From NCBI RefSeq assembly GCF_900156045.1, contig NZ_FTMX01000004.1:248001-312000 (forward strand): a DNA stretch of 64,000 bases, read 5' to 3'. The stretch is from Peribacillus simplex. Lineage in GTDB: Bacteria > Bacillota > Bacilli > Bacillales > DSM-1321. Positions 8,404-17,456 of the stretch are shown here, piece after piece; the first letter of the stretch is position 1; every line of letters begins with the position of its first letter. The notes below the pieces were generated by a model. That model worked only from the letters and a program-made list of their open reading frames with translations. It was not told the DNA's origin and did not search any database. The translations under genes and the position numbers were made by a program.

Positions 8404-9333
8404 TTATTTAGTAGTTGTTAAATAGGATTCCCCTAGAATTTCCTTCACTTGATAACGATCTGGTGAAAGCTCTTTATCAATGAAAGAGTTAACATCTGTT
8501 TTTTCAACATCGTACATTACTTCAATTTCCTTAGAAAATAGAAGTTTTTCTTTTTCAAGCAAGGTGGAAAGGGAAGGTTGTTGTTTTGGTTGCAGTTCTT
8601 CTGTATTTAGAACTTGTCTTAATCCGTCAACATAGTATTCAAAGGGACGACCACCGACAATTTTTACGCCTTTATTTTCCTCATTGATTATGATAATAGT
8701 AGGAAAACCTCTGGCACCCAAGCTTCTAGCTAGACCAAAATCTTCATTCAATAATTGTTGTCCGATGAGTTGCTCAGCCTCATTTACAATGGCTTCTCCA
8801 TCAAGTCCAAGTTTATTTACGATTTCAATCATAACGGATAAATCTGAAATATTATGATTAAATGCGAAAAGTGCTTCTCTTGCACGGCGCAAATATTCAA
8901 ATGCAATTGCATCATTATGATTTTTTTGAATTACTTTAAATACACGAGAAGGTGGGTAGGAGGATTGGACTGGGTTATCAATCATTAAAGTCCCATCAAT
9001 TGGCATTCTTGAATATTCACCAACTTCTCTCCAGTGACCAGCAACGTCAGCCGGTTTATAAATTCCGTTTGCAGGATCGATTGGTCCGTCATGCCATTTT
9101 TCCAGTAAGCCTCCCATAACCGTATGGAAGTTAAAATAATCACCATACTGCTCGACAAAACGACGAAGAACCGGTTCAATTGCCCAGCAATGAGAACAGA
9201 TAGGATCGGTCACATAATAAAGATTAATTGACTTCTTTGGTTGATTAAAGTCAATAACCTCCATTTCCTCACTGTCAGCCACTCCGCATACACCTGTTTC
9301 TAAATCACAAATCATATTATTATTGTTCTTCAA
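8404..9333 (-). CDS. DsbA/FrnE-like thioredoxin-fold protein (SpxH/YjbH-related)
   Basis: The protein of about 309 residues carries YYVTDPICSHCWAIEP with a CxxC pair (Cys46, Cys49) and the GFPTII cis-proline region of DsbA-type thioredoxin folds. There is a helical insertion and a C-terminal extension. This layout resembles Bacillus YjbH/SpxH, the adaptor that presents Spx to ClpXP, and FrnE oxidoreductases. The CxxC is intact, so redox activity is possible. Start: a TTG at 9333 sits seven bases after GAGGG, better than the upstream ATG at 9426. It is divergent from the TetR gene. Whether it is an adaptor or an oxidoreductase cannot be decided here. Confidence 0.8.
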   Translation of the reverse strand: MKNNNNMICDLETGVCGVADSEEMEVIDFNQPKKSINLYYVTDPICSHCWAIEPVLRRFVEQYGDYFNFHTVMGGLLEKWHDGPIDPANGIYKPADVAGHWREVGEYSRMPIDGTLMIDNPVQSSYPPSRVFKVIQKNHNDAIAFEYLRRAREALFAFNHNISDLSVMIEIVNKLGLDGEAIVNEAEQLIGQQLLNEDFGLARSLGARGFPTIIIINEENKGVKIVGGRPFEYYVDGLRQVLNTEELQPKQQPSLSTLLEKEKLLFSKEIEVMYDVEKTDVNSFIDKELSPDRYQVKEILGESYLTTTK

Positions 9334-9674
9334 TTCATTTCCCTCATCTCTATTCAATACTTTAATTACATACATAAAGGAAAGCGAGGAAAAGAAGTTA
9401 TGTTCTTTTCCCACACTTTTGATCATTTCTTGAAATTATTTTCTAATTGTTCATGAAATGGTGCAGGCCTAGAGGTTGACATTTTTTCAAAATCCGTAAA
9501 GTGACATAGTGCCGGTTGTGTACGTACTGTTTACTTTTCAAAGAGGCAATATAATATTTGCTTTACAATTGAATTTTAAGTCATAATGATAAGCATCAAC
9601 ACCAATAGTTCTGTGGATTTGTCGTTTATACAACATATTTAAGAAATTGTTGAAAAAATAGGAGTGACAACAAA

Positions 9675-10241
9675 ATGACGCAATCAAAGACGGACCCTCG
9701 AGTTCTACGTACCCGCAAATTAATTATGGATTCCTTCATTAAACTTTCAGAAGGAAAGGAATTTAAGGATATTACGATAAAGGATATAACGTCAGAGGCC
9801 ATGATTAATCGTGCAACCTTTTATTATCATTTTGAAGACATATACGACTTATTAGAGAAGGTATTATCAGAAGTATTATTAGTTAATTTGGATTATGATA
9901 TTTACCAAAATGACGTACTGACTGAAGAAGCTTTCGCTAGTATCTTTAAAGCTATTACAAATTTTCAAAAGTCATTATCCAATCGTTGTCATAGAGGATA
10001 CAAAGATACCATTGCCCGTATTATTAGGGAACAGCTCGAAATCATTTTTTACAAAATGTTGTTAAAACAAAATACAACTGAAGAGGATGAATCTCTAAAA
10101 ATTACTGCTGTCATGTTAAGTTGGGGAATTTACGGAGCATCTGTGGAATGGAGAAGGAATAGTAAGGTACCTCCAGAAGAATTTATCAAATTAGTCATTC
10201 CTTCTATAATGTATGGGATTGATTTTGAAACTGAAAATTAA
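9675..10241 (+). CDS. TetR/AcrR-family transcriptional regulator
   Basis: This 188-residue protein has an N-terminal TetR helix-turn-helix with the motif AMINRATFYYHFEDIYDLLEK near residues 43-63 and a variable C-terminal ligand domain. The start ATG follows AGGAGTGA. It is divergent from the DsbA-like gene and upstream of a MarR-SDR pair. Its targets may be the DsbA-like gene or the neighbouring SDR; neither can be proven from sequence. The domain ending resembles TetR C-terminal domain families common in Firmicutes. Confidence 0.9.
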   Translation: MTQSKTDPRVLRTRKLIMDSFIKLSEGKEFKDITIKDITSEAMINRATFYYHFEDIYDLLEKVLSEVLLVNLDYDIYQNDVLTEEAFASIFKAITNFQKSLSNRCHRGYKDTIARIIREQLEIIFYKMLLKQNTTEEDESLKITAVMLSWGIYGASVEWRRNSKVPPEEFIKLVIPSIMYGIDFETEN

Positions 10242-10253
10242 CAGGTATATAAG

Positions 10254-10300
10254 TTGACAATTAAAATAGGTTGATTCAATATACATGCTATAGCATGTAT
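10254..10300 (+). promoter_or_regulatory. promoter plus 20-bp palindromic operator for marR-like gene
   Basis: TTGACA (10254-10259) is followed after 17 bases by CAATAT, a weak -10. The perfect palindrome ATACATGCTATAGCATGTAT (10281-10300) overlaps the -10 edge. Binding there would block RNA polymerase, the standard autorepression layout of MarR genes. A near-identical palindrome lies before the SDR gene at 10860-10879. Confidence 0.75.
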
Positions 10301-10382
10301 TTATTGATATCCATAAATCCACAATGGAAGATTTAGTAATATGCTTAGCCCTATCTTATATCTTAATTAATAGAGGTGATAT

Positions 10383-10802
10383 ATGGATTTACAAGATTTA
10401 ATTGGGTATCTTATTCATCGTACGGATGTAAAAATGACCAATTATTTTACCAAGAGGTTAAAACCATATGAAGTTACCCCAGAACAATGGGGCATTATTA
10501 GTGTTCTTTGCAGCCAAAAAGGCACTACTCAAAAAGAGTTGGCAGAAGCCATTGATAAAGATCAAACTACTATCGTAAGAATGATACAGTCAATGGAAAA
10601 AAAAGGGGTTGTAATGAAGTCATTTAATGACCAAGACAGGCGTTCACATTACCTTTTCTTAACTGAAAAAGGTGACGATATAAAACAAACTATCCTGCCT
10701 GTGGTTAAAGATGCTCATCATTTCGTTACGAGTAATTTAAGCGAGGAAGAGATCCAGCAATTAAAATCGTTATTAAACAAATTATATGATACACGCTACT
10801 AA
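10383..10802 (+). CDS. MarR-family transcriptional regulator
   Basis: The 139-residue protein has the MarR winged helix: TQKELAEAIDKDQTTIVRMI near residues 50-69, then a wing with DQDRRSHYLFLTEKG. Its start follows AGAGGTGATAT. It lies between two copies of a 20-bp palindrome, one before itself and one before the next gene, an SDR. This strongly suggests it represses both. The inducer is unknown; such pairs often respond to small electrophiles or phenolics. A weak hairpin (10808-10840) follows the stop codon. Confidence 0.93.
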   Translation: MDLQDLIGYLIHRTDVKMTNYFTKRLKPYEVTPEQWGIISVLCSQKGTTQKELAEAIDKDQTTIVRMIQSMEKKGVVMKSFNDQDRRSHYLFLTEKGDDIKQTILPVVKDAHHFVTSNLSEEEIQQLKSLLNKLYDTRY

Positions 10803-10859
10803 TACTTGTTCCTTATGGATGCTATGCAATTATAAGGAACAAAGTCAATTTTTCGCATT

Positions 10860-10879
10860 ATATATGCTATAGCATGTAT
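10860..10879 (+). promoter_or_regulatory. MarR-type palindrome before the SDR gene
   Basis: ATATATGCTATAGCATGTAT differs from the palindrome at 10281-10300 by one base. It sits 77 bases before the SDR start and overlaps a TATATA-like -10 region. The repeat of a 20-bp palindrome on both sides of a marR gene is the basis for calling it an operator. Confidence 0.75.
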
Positions 10880-10955
10880 TTTTCGCTTGTGTCATATATA
10901 GTTGGTAGCGTCAATAATTTTAATTACAAAAGCTAAATGAAGGAGTAGATAGAGG

Positions 10956-11705
10956 ATGCTGAATGGAAAAGTAGCAATTATAACAGGAGCAAGTCGAGGG
11001 ATTGGAGCTGCTACAGCCAAATTATTTGCTCAGTATGGGGCTAAGGTAGTTGTAAACTATGCCAATAATATGGGTGCTGCAGAGGAAGTAGTAGAATTCA
11101 TCCGTGAAAATGGTGGACAATCCATTGCGGTTCAAGCAGATGTTAGAAATCAAGAAGATATGAATTCTCTAGTAAATCAAACTATTTCACATTTCGGAAA
11201 AGTAGATATTCTGGTAAACAACGCAGCCATTCACTTTGCTATGAAACCCTTCTTTGACATGGAATGGGATGAATTCAGGCCCAAAATTGAAGAGGAAGTG
11301 AAAGCAGCTTTCGTTTCAACAAAATCAGTATTACCGATTATGAAAGAACAGAAATACGGGAAGTTAGTTTTCATTTCAAGTGGTTTAAGCCACCAGCCTA
11401 TGCATGGCTTTATTGCACATGGAACAGCAAAGGCAGCAATTAATTCCTTTGTACGGTATCTGGCTCAAGAATTAGGACCATATAATATTACAGCTAATAC
11501 AATATCACCTGGTATGGTCGAAACAGATGCCACTAAACATACTCCTGCAGAAGAAAAAGAAAAAGCAGCCATGTTTACTCCATTAGGAAGAATTGCAAAC
11601 CCTGAGGATATTGCTCGTGCTGCCTTATTTTTTGCAAGTGATCAAAGTGCCTTTATGACAGGAACTTATGTCCCGGTATCCGGTGGCATGGAAATGAATT
11701 CATGA
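10956..11705 (+). CDS. SDR-family oxidoreductase with His in place of catalytic Tyr
   Basis: The 249-residue protein has the classical SDR layout: TGASRGIG (residues 10-17) for NAD(P) binding, NNAA near residue 88, and a FabG-like ending with PVSGGMEM. The YxxxK active-site pattern reads HGTAK: residue 155, normally Tyr, is His (codon CAT), while Lys159 is kept. I recall related SDR sequences with an AHGTAK pattern, so this may be a subfamily trait rather than damage. Such a protein may be a poor dehydrogenase or use an altered proton relay. It is probably controlled by the MarR protein just upstream. Confidence 0.9.
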   Translation: MLNGKVAIITGASRGIGAATAKLFAQYGAKVVVNYANNMGAAEEVVEFIRENGGQSIAVQADVRNQEDMNSLVNQTISHFGKVDILVNNAAIHFAMKPFFDMEWDEFRPKIEEEVKAAFVSTKSVLPIMKEQKYGKLVFISSGLSHQPMHGFIAHGTAKAAINSFVRYLAQELGPYNITANTISPGMVETDATKHTPAEEKEKAAMFTPLGRIANPEDIARAALFFASDQSAFMTGTYVPVSGGMEMNS

Positions 11706-12218
11706 ATTTATAAAAAATCAAATCTAATTTGAGATGTTTACGGAAGTTTTAGTCAGGAGAAAAATAATATTAGCCTTTGATAGAGAGCTTGTGATTGCAG
11801 AGAAAACAAGATTACTTGTCGTTTTGAGACGGATTTTTTTTGCGCCATTAACTTCTGATGATTTATCTTATGTTAACTAGATTTGTATAGAGTATACAGT
11901 GTTCCCTTTTTATGTAATGTGTCCAATCTATATTTTAAATACTTCATACTATAATTATAGATCCTCTTATTCATAGGAGATATTTATTCTTTAGATCGGG
12001 TCAATTGTATGAAGGGTGAACTATGATAATGGGATATACAAAATGGTAATTTGTTATCAATATAGACGAATACTTTACTTTTTATTTGCTTTTCATATAT
12101 TGATAGAAAACTTAATAGAAAAAGATGATATTACTGTAACTTGTTACTATGATTTTTGTTGTAAGAAGAAACACTATGGTTATGTTAAAACTTTATTTTA
12201 ATTAGAGGGAGTGTAAAG
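11706..12218. other. 513-base A+T-rich spacer without a supported gene
   Basis: A 61-codon frame from GTG 12016 has no ribosome site and unlikely composition (Tyr, Cys and Ile rich), so I do not call it. No terminator or structured RNA is evident. It must contain the promoter of the TylF-type gene. Confidence 0.45.
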
Positions 12219-12959
12219 ATGTCTAAAAATTTAGCTATTGATTTATATTTAGAATTACTTAAAAAAACAATTTTGTATGAGATATGGCTTGAACATGAAG
12301 GTGTTGACCCTGATATTCGTCGACAAGGTCTTGATTGTCCAGCAATTGCACATAGTATGATTGGAAGACTTCGTATGGAAAATATACAACAATGTATGAC
12401 ATCTGTATTGGAGGAAAACATTGAAGGTGATTTTATAGAAACAGGTGTATGGCGAGGTGGAGCTTGTATCTTTATGAGAGGTTTCTTGAAGGTCCATGGA
12501 GTGAATGATCGTAAAGTATGGGTCGCTGATTCATTCGAGGGTTTGCCAGTACCAAACATTGAACAATACCCTCAAGACAAGGGAGACCCTCATCATACAT
12601 TTGATTTTCTACGTGTATCACTCGATGAAGTACGGGGAAATTTTCAAAAGTATGACTTACTTGATGAGCAGGTCCATTTTTTAAAAGGATGGTTTAAAGA
12701 TACGTTACCTACTGCTCCCATTGAAAAGATCGCTGTTGCAAGACTTGATGGAGATATGTATTCCTCAACTATGGAAAGTTTGAGAAACATTTATCCAAAA
12801 GTCTCTATAGGTGGATACATTATTATTGATGATTACGGCTGCTTACCAAATTGTGCAGCTGCAGTAACAGATTTTAGAAAAGAATTTGAAATAGATGAAC
12901 CGCTTATAAAAATTGATAACACAGATTTAACTGGTGTATATTGGAGGAAAATGAAATAA
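12219..12959 (+). CDS. TylF/MycF-type SAM-dependent O-methyltransferase
   Basis: This 246-residue protein matches the macrocin O-methyltransferase (TylF) family. It has ETGVWRGGACIFMRG as the SAM-binding loop near residue 74, VADSFEGLPVP, RLDGDMYSSTMESL and IIIDDYGC as metal and substrate-binding segments. Characterised members methylate sugar hydroxyls of macrolides, using Mg2+. The start follows AGAGGGAG. No glycosyltransferase, polyketide synthase or other partner is nearby, so it is an orphan and its acceptor is unknown. Confidence 0.9.
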   Translation: MSKNLAIDLYLELLKKTILYEIWLEHEGVDPDIRRQGLDCPAIAHSMIGRLRMENIQQCMTSVLEENIEGDFIETGVWRGGACIFMRGFLKVHGVNDRKVWVADSFEGLPVPNIEQYPQDKGDPHHTFDFLRVSLDEVRGNFQKYDLLDEQVHFLKGWFKDTLPTAPIEKIAVARLDGDMYSSTMESLRNIYPKVSIGGYIIIDDYGCLPNCAAAVTDFRKEFEIDEPLIKIDNTDLTGVYWRKMK

Positions 12960-13216
12960 CTGACTCAACAAGGGAGTGCTTTTTTGCATGCCAATTTCCA
13001 TAGTTTACAAAAGACAACTAGGAATGTAATAAGATTGTTTAACTAACGATAGTTGAAGAAGAAGCCGATTTCCTTATCTAAAGAAGAATCGTTTTTTCGC
13101 TACCTCCTGGCTTTATGTAAACTGGAAATGTATATCATATACAATTATATTATTTTGATAATAAACATCATATTTCCCACACTCTAATAATTAGGAAAGT
13201 TAGCCAAAAGAAGCAT

Positions 13217-13258
13217 AAAAAAAGTGAATCCCTTGTTACTAATGGGATTCGCTTTTTT
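13217..13258 (+). terminator. intrinsic terminator
   Basis: GTGAATCCC pairs with GGGATTCGC (one G-T pair) with A-run and T-run flanks. It lies 260 bases after the methyltransferase gene; the intervening DNA holds no gene I can support. Confidence 0.8.
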
Positions 13259-13448
13259 CAGTATTAACATTTTTATCGTTAATACATGATTTTTAACATA
13301 GTTGGCACATCAAAGTTTTCCTCTGCCAACAGTTCAGGGAACTACGCTACTTTAAATAAAACTCGCTAAATTTTCCTGAAATTGGCTCTAACCCAATCAA
13401 TTAAAATAAAATTTAATAAAATAAAAGGATAAATTAAAAGGAGTTGTT

Positions 13449-13862
13449 ATGATGGCAAACATTGTAAGTATTGGGACAAGTGTCCCTGCCCCTCCGGTGA
13501 GTGGTTCTCTTGATAGAGAGGTTACTACAACACCAATTTCTCTTGCATTATTTGGTTTAGTTATTCCAGAAGGTGACAATAGGGTATTATTACATGCTAC
13601 AGTAGGAGTTACATCTGCCTTATTAGCCCCAGTATTAATATTTAACATATTTAGAGGTGACCAAGTAATTTTTTCTAGTAGAGAAGAAGTACTATTATCA
13701 GCAGGACAAGAACAAACGGTTTCACTTCACGCAATTGATACGAATGTTCCTGCTACAATCAACGAAGCATATTTGTTAACTGTTCAACTAGAAAGTGATC
13801 TATCCGCTGCAGATGTTACTGGACCAGTTACTTTTTCAGGAATATCATATTCATATCCATAA
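13449..13862 (+). CDS. hypothetical beta-rich protein, possibly spore-surface
   Basis: The 137-residue protein lacks a signal peptide and is rich in Val, Ser, Thr and Leu with alternating hydrophobic residues, for example VLLHATVGVTSALLAPVLIF and TVSLHAIDTNVP. This suggests a beta-sandwich like the C1q/TNF-type jelly rolls of exosporium proteins. I cannot assign a family with confidence. AAAAGGAG precedes two adjacent ATG codons (13449 and 13452); either may be used. It stands alone between terminators. Confidence 0.68.
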   Translation: MMANIVSIGTSVPAPPVSGSLDREVTTTPISLALFGLVIPEGDNRVLLHATVGVTSALLAPVLIFNIFRGDQVIFSSREEVLLSAGQEQTVSLHAIDTNVPATINEAYLLTVQLESDLSAADVTGPVTFSGISYSYP

Positions 13863-14133
13863 AATTATACAATCACTCCAAAGCTCTAACGCATAGTTTA
13901 CCGACCTGCCTCTCCCAGCCATAGAATCAATATTGACGGTTCTAATCCATTTTCATTCTCTGTGGTGCAGGGACGAGTTTGCACTGCATGAATGACAAAT
14001 GAGTGGGGGTAGTTGAATAAGAGATTGCATAAACCCCTACTTTTTTATGTAGTTCCCGGACTTCTTTAGAAGCCAAAAACGTTGATAAATCAATAATATA
14101 TAAAATCTATGCATAATCGATAAAAAATGAAAG

Positions 14134-14171
14134 AAAGCCAAACCCAGATGTATCAAGGGTTTGGCTTTTTT
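14134..14171 (+). terminator. intrinsic terminator
   Basis: AAAGCCAAACCC and GGGTTTGGCTTTTTT form a 12-bp perfect stem with T tail. It lies 270 bases after the beta-rich protein gene, in DNA without a recognised gene. Confidence 0.85.
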
Positions 14172-14507
14172 GCTAACTTCTTGAAATTGACTTTATGTAT
14201 ACTGAATCATCAAAATGACAAAGACTATAGGCTCTTCCTTTTTCTATAGTTTTACGTTAGAGCGTAAAGACTCATGTTATTCGGTAGCAATTGTTGGATA
14301 ATTAACCATAATTAAATATGGACGAAAAAAAGAACTCCAACGTGTCTAAGTGGTGGTGTAACACCCTTAAACATTTCCCCTAATTGCCCTAGGGAAAACA
14401 CTTGTCGAAGTCCTTTGTTACTAATAAAGTTATATCACTTGTTTTAATGTTTATTGCTTTCAGTTTCAAGGGAAAAATATTGTTTCTTTCTATTTAGACA
14501 CAATAAA

Positions 14508-14553
14508 AAAGATGCTGTTTCCCTTAATTTTTATCGGGATCAGTGTCTTTTTT
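14508..14553 (+). terminator. imperfect terminator-like hairpin
   Basis: An A-run followed by GATGCTG pairs with CAGTGTC and a T-run, using two G-T pairs. It may be the relic terminator of a lost gene in this decayed 14.2-15.3 kb stretch. Confidence 0.4.
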
Positions 14554-14782
14554 AATGTCCTCTAAGGAGGAAATGCTATTTTAGTAGCAGGCAGAATTCT
14601 GATTTGCTGAATTTCTATTGGCTATCCAGCAAAGCCCCAACTTCCTCATTTATGATAATCGTCTTCCGTACCTTTGTGCCTTTTTCTAAAGTTATCTTTG
14701 ATACAAGTCATTACTATGTCTATCTTGCTGGTCGTTAAGCACATATCCTCTTATTAAATCTAAGAATCGCTCTTTCTTCTGG

Positions 14783-14920
14783 TGTGAATTCCGTGTGAAT
14801 CGAACTAACCCAAACCTATTTGAAGACGGAGGACACCGAATTTACTATGTAGGTATAAGTAGAGCTACGAACAGATTATTTATAGTAACACCAAAATTAT
14901 CTAAAGAAACCGAGAAATAG
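14783..14920 (+). pseudogene. UvrD/Rep-type helicase C-terminal fragment
   Basis: A frame without a start encodes HRIYYVGISRATNRLFIVTP, which matches helicase motif VI of UvrD/Rep superfamily 1 proteins, followed by KLSKETEK and a stop. Only about 45 residues remain; everything upstream is gone. Such helicases occur in recombination (AddA, PcrA) and in defence operons of the Gabija type, but too little is left to decide. It is the clearest fossil in the 13.9-15.3 kb spacer. Confidence 0.72.
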
Positions 14921-15218
14921 TTAAATCAAAATTCCAATTAATATAATGGGAGCCATGAAAAGATCTCCAATTGACGAGTGTTCGGTAGGTAAGGTAACTA
15001 GCGTTCGGGGTAATGGATAAGTTAACTGAGGCATCATAAGAATTCAGTTTATATGAAGATTACATAACGTTTAGCGAGAATAGTAGAGAAAGGAGTTCAT
15101 CAAACGATATCCACTTGATTCATTGAAGCGGCTGTAATGCTTCCAATTTGTCATATATAGAGGCGGCAATGGTCTTTACTGTATGGTGTGTCTACGAAAA
15201 AGAAGGAATTAACTTAGA

Positions 15219-15236
15219 GGGGACGGTCTGGAGACC
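15219..15236 (+). repeat. short repeat GGGGACGGT-type, also at 40191
   Basis: GGGGACGGTCTGGAGACC contains a small dyad (GGTCTGGAGACC). A related sequence, GGGGACGGTTTGAGACC, occurs at 40191-40207. Sequences starting GGGGACGGT are common beside REP-type elements in Firmicutes, so both may be mobile-element scars. No transposase is nearby. Confidence 0.35.
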
Positions 15237-15246
15237 GAATACAAGA

Positions 15247-15267
15247 CTGTCGAGGTCTTCTCGACAG
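15247..15267. terminator. hairpin downstream of the minus-strand SDR gene
   Basis: CTGTCGAG and CTCGACAG form an 8-bp perfect stem with a five-base loop, about 50 bases after the SDR stop codon. There is no real T-run, so it may be a weak or factor-assisted terminator. Confidence 0.45.
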
Positions 15268-15318
15268 CCTAAGATTTAGTAAATGAATAGCTTTTAGCTT
15301 TATTTCATCTTGTAATTA

Positions 15319-16065
15319 TTACCAAGGTTGACTTGTTGGTCCAATTGTAAACTCATTAATGTTCGTATCATCTGGCTGATCAATCGCGAATGCCACAACA
15401 TTGGCAACTCGATCAGATGTAATACCGTATTGTTTGTACAAAGCAGTCATACCTTCTGAAGTATCCTTATCCGTAATCGTATCCAACAATTCCGTGTTGA
15501 TTGCTGCTGGATAAATAGTTGCTGTGCGGATGTTAGTACCTTCTTGGGCAGATTCCATACGCAGAACCTCCATTAAATCACGAACAGCCCACTTTGTTGC
15601 GCCATAAACCGCACCTCCTGGATAAGCTTTAATCCCAGCTACTGATGAAGTGGTGATGATATGTCCAGAATTTTGCGATGTAAATGTTGGCAATACTGCC
15701 GCGATACCATTCAACACACCTTTAATATTAACATCAACCATGCTATTCCACTCGTCAGTTTTTAATTCAGAAAGGGGTGAGTTAGGCATTATTCCAGCGT
15801 TCAAGAAGATTACATCTACGCCACCAAAAGTGTCTTTAGCTAGTTGAACAAGTTGCTGACTATCATCTGGATTAACAACATCTGTGACGCGATAAGCAGC
15901 TTGTCCACCAGCTTTTTGAATTTCCTCGGTCAATGCTTTTAATTTGTCTTCGCGACGAGCGCCTAAAACAATTTTAGCACCTTTACTCGCCAATAATTTT
16001 GCAGTTGCTTCTCCAATTCCAGATGAAGCTCCAGTGATTATAACTACTTTGTTTTCAATTGCCAT
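15319..16065 (-). CDS. SDR-family oxidoreductase (YdfG-like)
   Basis: The 248-residue protein has TGASSGIG near residue 11 for NADP binding, NAGIMPNS near residue 90, and the intact active site SSVAG followed by YGATK. It resembles the NADP-dependent YdfG/serine-dehydrogenase branch of classical SDRs. The start follows AGGAGGAATAAAG. The next upstream gene on the same strand is a LysR regulator about 330 bases away, with a decayed SDR copy beyond it, so LysR-SDR pairing seems to have been duplicated here. The substrate is unknown. Confidence 0.92.
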   Translation of the reverse strand: MAIENKVVIITGASSGIGEATAKLLASKGAKIVLGARREDKLKALTEEIQKAGGQAAYRVTDVVNPDDSQQLVQLAKDTFGGVDVIFLNAGIMPNSPLSELKTDEWNSMVDVNIKGVLNGIAAVLPTFTSQNSGHIITTSSVAGIKAYPGGAVYGATKWAVRDLMEVLRMESAQEGTNIRTATIYPAAINTELLDTITDKDTSEGMTALYKQYGITSDRVANVVAFAIDQPDDTNINEFTIGPTSQPW

Positions 16066-16391
16066 CTTTATTCCTCCTTTGTGTACATGGTGAGTTTACC
16101 CCTTAGAGTTAACTCTAACGCAAGAGGAAATTTTAATATTGTTAGAAATTAGTTTAATTGTTTGTAAAAAAGAAGAACCAGAATATCTTATTTTCTAAAA
16201 AAGAATTTCGATTTTTTTATTGCACTAACGTATTTGGTTGTGCAAGTAAATATCACAAAGAAGCAAGGCTTCCGTTAAGTTAGCAGTTGCCGGATTAGGG
16301 CGTATTGATGGTCAATATCACTGTAATCCATAGTGGCTACTTCGAGGAGTAGATTATAATAAATAATTCATTATATTTTTACGCGATTTTC

Positions 16392-17300
16392 CTATATATC
16401 TGATAAAGAACTTGGAAATTTCCCCTGAATTTCTTTTAAAAACAGTTCAGCAGCAGCGGAAAAAACCTGATGCTTTTTCCAAACAATGTTTAAGCCAGAT
16501 TCAAGTCTTGGTTCTAGCGGTCTAAAACAAAGGTTACTATCACTAGACGTATTTACTATTTTATCAAGGGTTAGTGCATAACCAATACCCTCTTCAACCA
16601 TGATCGCAGCATTATAGGCAAGATTGTATGTAGTCACGACGTTTAATTTATCAAAATTTCCACCAAACCAATCTGCAAATTCATTTTTAGACAATGTTTG
16701 TTTCATAGCCTGCCGTGAACAGATTAGCGGAACATTTAATAAATCCACTGCTTGAATGGTATCTTTGAAAGCAAGAGGGCTATCTTTCCTCATAACAACA
16801 CCCCAAACATCTTTGGTTGGGATATTGACATAATTGTATTTGGATAAATCCGCCGGTTGAATTAATATACCAAAATCAAGCAATCCCTTGTCAAGCCGTT
16901 CATTCACATCATCTGAATTTCCACTGTACAGGTGATACCGGATATTTGGATAACTCAATTGTAAATTTTTCACTACCCGTGCAATCTGTCTCATGGCGTC
17001 AGTTTCCCCACCACCTATATATACGTCACCACTTATTGTTTCTTCCATAGAACTAAATTCTACACCTAATTTTTCGACCATATCAACGATTTCTTCTGCT
17101 CTCTTTCGGAGGAGCATCCCTTCATCTGTGAGTATGATACTGTGACTACTGCGAATAAATAGTTTTTTTCCTAACTCTTGTTCAAGATCTTTTATTTGTC
17201 TTGACAAGGTGGGCTGTGTCACATGCAAAACATTAGCTGCAGCTGTTATGCTTCCTTCTCTTGCAACAGTAAGAAAATACCTCAAAACTCTAAATTCCAT
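16392..17300 (-). CDS. LysR-family transcriptional regulator
   Basis: The 302-residue protein begins MEFRVLRYFLTVAREGSITA and has the LysR helix-turn-helix LHVTQPTLSRQIKDLEQEL near residues 25-43, then a complete substrate-binding domain. Members of this branch often sit divergent to SDR genes. Here the divergent SDR (17457-17703) is broken, while an intact SDR lies downstream at 15319. A decayed copy of this regulator lies at 22793-22972. It may act on the intact SDR gene and itself through the dyad at 17359-17377. Confidence 0.93.
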   Translation of the reverse strand: MEFRVLRYFLTVAREGSITAAANVLHVTQPTLSRQIKDLEQELGKKLFIRSSHSIILTDEGMLLRKRAEEIVDMVEKLGVEFSSMEETISGDVYIGGGETDAMRQIARVVKNLQLSYPNIRYHLYSGNSDDVNERLDKGLLDFGILIQPADLSKYNYVNIPTKDVWGVVMRKDSPLAFKDTIQAVDLLNVPLICSRQAMKQTLSKNEFADWFGGNFDKLNVVTTYNLAYNAAIMVEEGIGYALTLDKIVNTSSDSNLCFRPLEPRLESGLNIVWKKHQVFSAAAELFLKEIQGKFPSSLSDI

Positions 17301-17358
17301 TTATCACACCTCTTCTTTACTATTTTTAGTATATATATATTAGAAATGCTTAACAAGC

Positions 17359-17377
17359 ATATCTCATTATAAGATAT
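17359..17377. promoter_or_regulatory. candidate LysR operator dyad
   Basis: ATATCT and AGATAT face each other across seven bases, within a longer stretch GCATATCTCATTATAAGAT. The same dyad is kept at 23027-23045 beside the decayed LysR copy, which supports a functional role before duplication. Confidence 0.5.
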
Positions 17378-17456
17378 AAGCATTTGTTATGAACAAAAGG
17401 CACAGCTAGAATGAATTACACAAAGTAAAAAATAGTAAGAAAGGATGTTATCTACT

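Noticed and set aside
12016-12201. 61-codon frame from GTG before the TylF-type gene
   Set aside because: No ribosome site, many Tyr/Cys/Ile codons typical of A+T-rich noise, and no recognisable motif.
14783-14920. Active Gabija-type defence system
   Set aside because: Only about 45 codons of a helicase end remain and no GajA-type nuclease gene is present.
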